Origin: Victivallales bacterium
GTDB lineage: Bacteria > Verrucomicrobiota > Lentisphaeria > Oligosphaerales > Lenti-02
DNA length: 6,371 nt
Direction of reading: 5' to 3'
NCBI GenBank assembly: GCA_018648945.1
Contig: JABGQJ010000455.1
Span: 1 to 6,371 of the forward strand
Under the pieces are notes generated by a model. The model was not told the origin of the DNA. It searched no databases and saw nothing but the letters and a program-made list of their open reading frames with translations. Within the stretch, counting starts at the first letter, position 1. Each line of letters starts with the position of its first letter. Position numbers and translations under genes: made by a program. This document shows, in pieces, positions 5,153 to 6,371 of this stretch.

Positions 5153-6371
5153 ATGCTGTCAGCGAAGCGCGCTTACTGCTACGCCGGGATCGGGATCGCG
5201 GTTGGCCTGGGCGTCCTGGCGTATTGGGTGTTCCAGGCCCCCGTCAGGGAGCTTCCCCCACTGAACGAGGACGAGAAGAGCGCACTCGCGGCCTACAACC
5301 AGACCGCGCTGCAGCTCTACAAGGAGCTGCGGACCGAGTCGGGCAATCTGGTCCTTTCCCCCTACAGCATCGGGACCTCCATGGCGATGGCACGGACGGG
5401 TGCGCGTGGCGACACGGAAACGGAGATGGCGACGGTCCTCAACCACCCCTTTGGCAGGGAGCGAATCGATGACGCCAATGCAGGTCTCACAGACAGGCTG
5501 GACAAGCGGCGCAGGAGGAGGGGCAGCACTCTCTCCGCCGCGAACGCGGTCTGTCTGACGGATGAGACCGCCGTGGCCAAGGGCTACCGCGATCTCCTCC
5601 AGCAGAAGTACGCAGCCGAGGTCTTCAGCGGCTCCAGCGTGCGGCCGATCAATTCCTGGGTCGCGGATAGGACCCGAGGCAAGATCAAGGGGATCATCGG
5701 GGATGTCCCGCCTGCCTCCGCCCTCGTCCTCCTCAATGCAATCTACTTCGAAGGCAAGTGGGCCAGCAAGTTCGACCCCGAATACACGCAGCCAGCCGAG
5801 TTCCATACAACTGCGGACACCTCGATCTCCGTCCCCATGATGATGCAGACGACGAAGTACCGCATCCACGAGGAGGAAGACTTCCAGGCCATCTCTCTCC
5901 CGTACCGAGACACATCCCTGGCGATGGTCGTCATCCTGCCCAGGGAGCGAATGGGCCTCGCCAGCATGGAGGAGGAGCTAACCATCGACAGTCTGCAGTT
6001 GACCTTCACCAGACTGCAGAGCGCCCACGCCGGCAAGGTCCATCTGGAGTTACCCAGATTCGCCTTCTCCTACGAGGCAGACCTGATCCCCCCTCTCCAG
6101 GCGCTCGGCATGACGCTACCGTTCTCGCCGTCGGAGGCCAACTTCGAGGGCATCACCGGTGTCGCGGGCGATTCGGGGAGAATCTGGCTCGGAGAGATCC
6201 GCCACAAGGCCATGCTTGAGGTGGATGAGGAGGGGACCAGGGCGGCGGCCGCAACATCGTCGATGTTCCTCAAGAAAGCTGAGGAACAGTCGCGCATGTT
6301 CGAGGTCGACCACCCCTTCTTGTTCCTGATCGTCGAGATCAAGACCAACGCGATCCTCTTCCTCGGACGCG
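5153..6371 (+). CDS. Membrane-anchored serpin (serine/cysteine protease inhibitor), last few codons cut by right edge
   Basis: A bacterial serpin of which 406 residues are visible. K5/R6 followed by a hydrophobic stretch (about 8-28) form a signal anchor or uncleaved signal, placing the body outside the inner membrane. Serpin landmarks run in order: GNLVLSPYSI with shutter S69/P70 (65-73), GARGDTETEM (83-92), NAVCL (131-135), helix F INSWVADRTRGKIKGI (166-181), LNAIYFEGKW (194-203), ISLPYRDTSLAMVVILP (247-263), LELPRFAFSYEADL (298-311), hinge EEGTRAAAAT (359-368) and FEVDHPFLFLI (383-393). The sequence ends at ILFLGR, where most serpins have only a few more residues. The small-residue hinge predicts an inhibitory serpin that traps its target by loop insertion. 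Counting 14 residues from T362 puts K375 at P1 (K374 at P2), so a trypsin-like target is likely. Odd points are R363 at P13, a KRRRRR run (118-123) near helix D, and a shortened segment before helix F. AGGGGAG lies 7 nt before the ATG. Confidence 0.92.
   Translation, partial: MLSAKRAYCYAGIGIAVGLGVLAYWVFQAPVRELPPLNEDEKSALAAYNQTALQLYKELRTESGNLVLSPYSIGTSMAMARTGARGDTETEMATVLNHPFGRERIDDANAGLTDRLDKRRRRRGSTLSAANAVCLTDETAVAKGYRDLLQQKYAAEVFSGSSVRPINSWVADRTRGKIKGIIGDVPPASALVLLNAIYFEGKWASKFDPEYTQPAEFHTTADTSISVPMMMQTTKYRIHEEEDFQAISLPYRDTSLAMVVILPRERMGLASMEEELTIDSLQLTFTRLQSAHAGKVHLELPRFAFSYEADLIPPLQALGMTLPFSPSEANFEGITGVAGDSGRIWLGEIRHKAMLEVDEEGTRAAAATSSMFLKKAEEQSRMFEVDHPFLFLIVEIKTNAILFLGR

Noticed and set aside
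5153..6371. Eukaryotic contamination as the source of the serpin
   Set aside because: The gene is intronless, has a Shine-Dalgarno sequence 7 nt before its ATG, matches its neighbours in base composition and lies 108 nt after a bacterial-type exported glycosidase gene. Bacterial serpins are well known.

Overview
The window looks like a piece of a GC-rich (by eye about 60% GC) bacterial chromosome. It encodes four protein genes, two of them cut by the window edges. Each has a Shine-Dalgarno-like sequence (AGGAG, AGGG or AGGGGAG) 7 nt before its start codon, so this is bacterial rather than eukaryotic DNA, even though one gene is a serpin. A secreted modular glycosidase, a membrane-anchored serpin and a B12-type radical SAM enzyme together suggest a Gram-negative carbohydrate degrader, for example an uncultured member of the Planctomycetota/Verrucomicrobiota, Hydrogenedentota or Armatimonadota. 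The lineage is an inference and is weakly held.

Left half, minus strand (2112 down to 1): a 487-aa cobalamin-binding-type radical SAM protein is followed after 115 nt by a FkbM-family SAM-dependent methyltransferase. The latter begins at TTG and runs off the left edge. Their order and orientation fit one transcription unit that could modify a glycan, lipid or small molecule. The substrate cannot be read from the sequence.

Centre: a 256-nt divergent intergenic region (2113-2368) separates the two arms. It holds several short dyads but no convincing promoter.

Right half, plus strand (2369 to 6371): an 891-aa exported protein has two N-terminal carbohydrate-binding-like jelly-roll modules, an Ig-like module, a clan GH-A (beta/alpha)8 glycosidase domain with both catalytic glutamates in place, and a C-terminal beta domain. 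After 108 nt comes a serpin with an N-terminal membrane anchor, an apparently inhibitory hinge and reactive loop, and an unusual polybasic run near the end of helix D. Only its last few codons are cut off by the right edge.

Taken together, the right arm may be a surface glycan-degrading enzyme paired with a protease inhibitor that protects it or the cell envelope, comparable to the serpins attached to clostridial cellulosomes. This link rests on adjacency only. No RNA genes, CRISPR arrays, insertion sequences or long repeats were seen.
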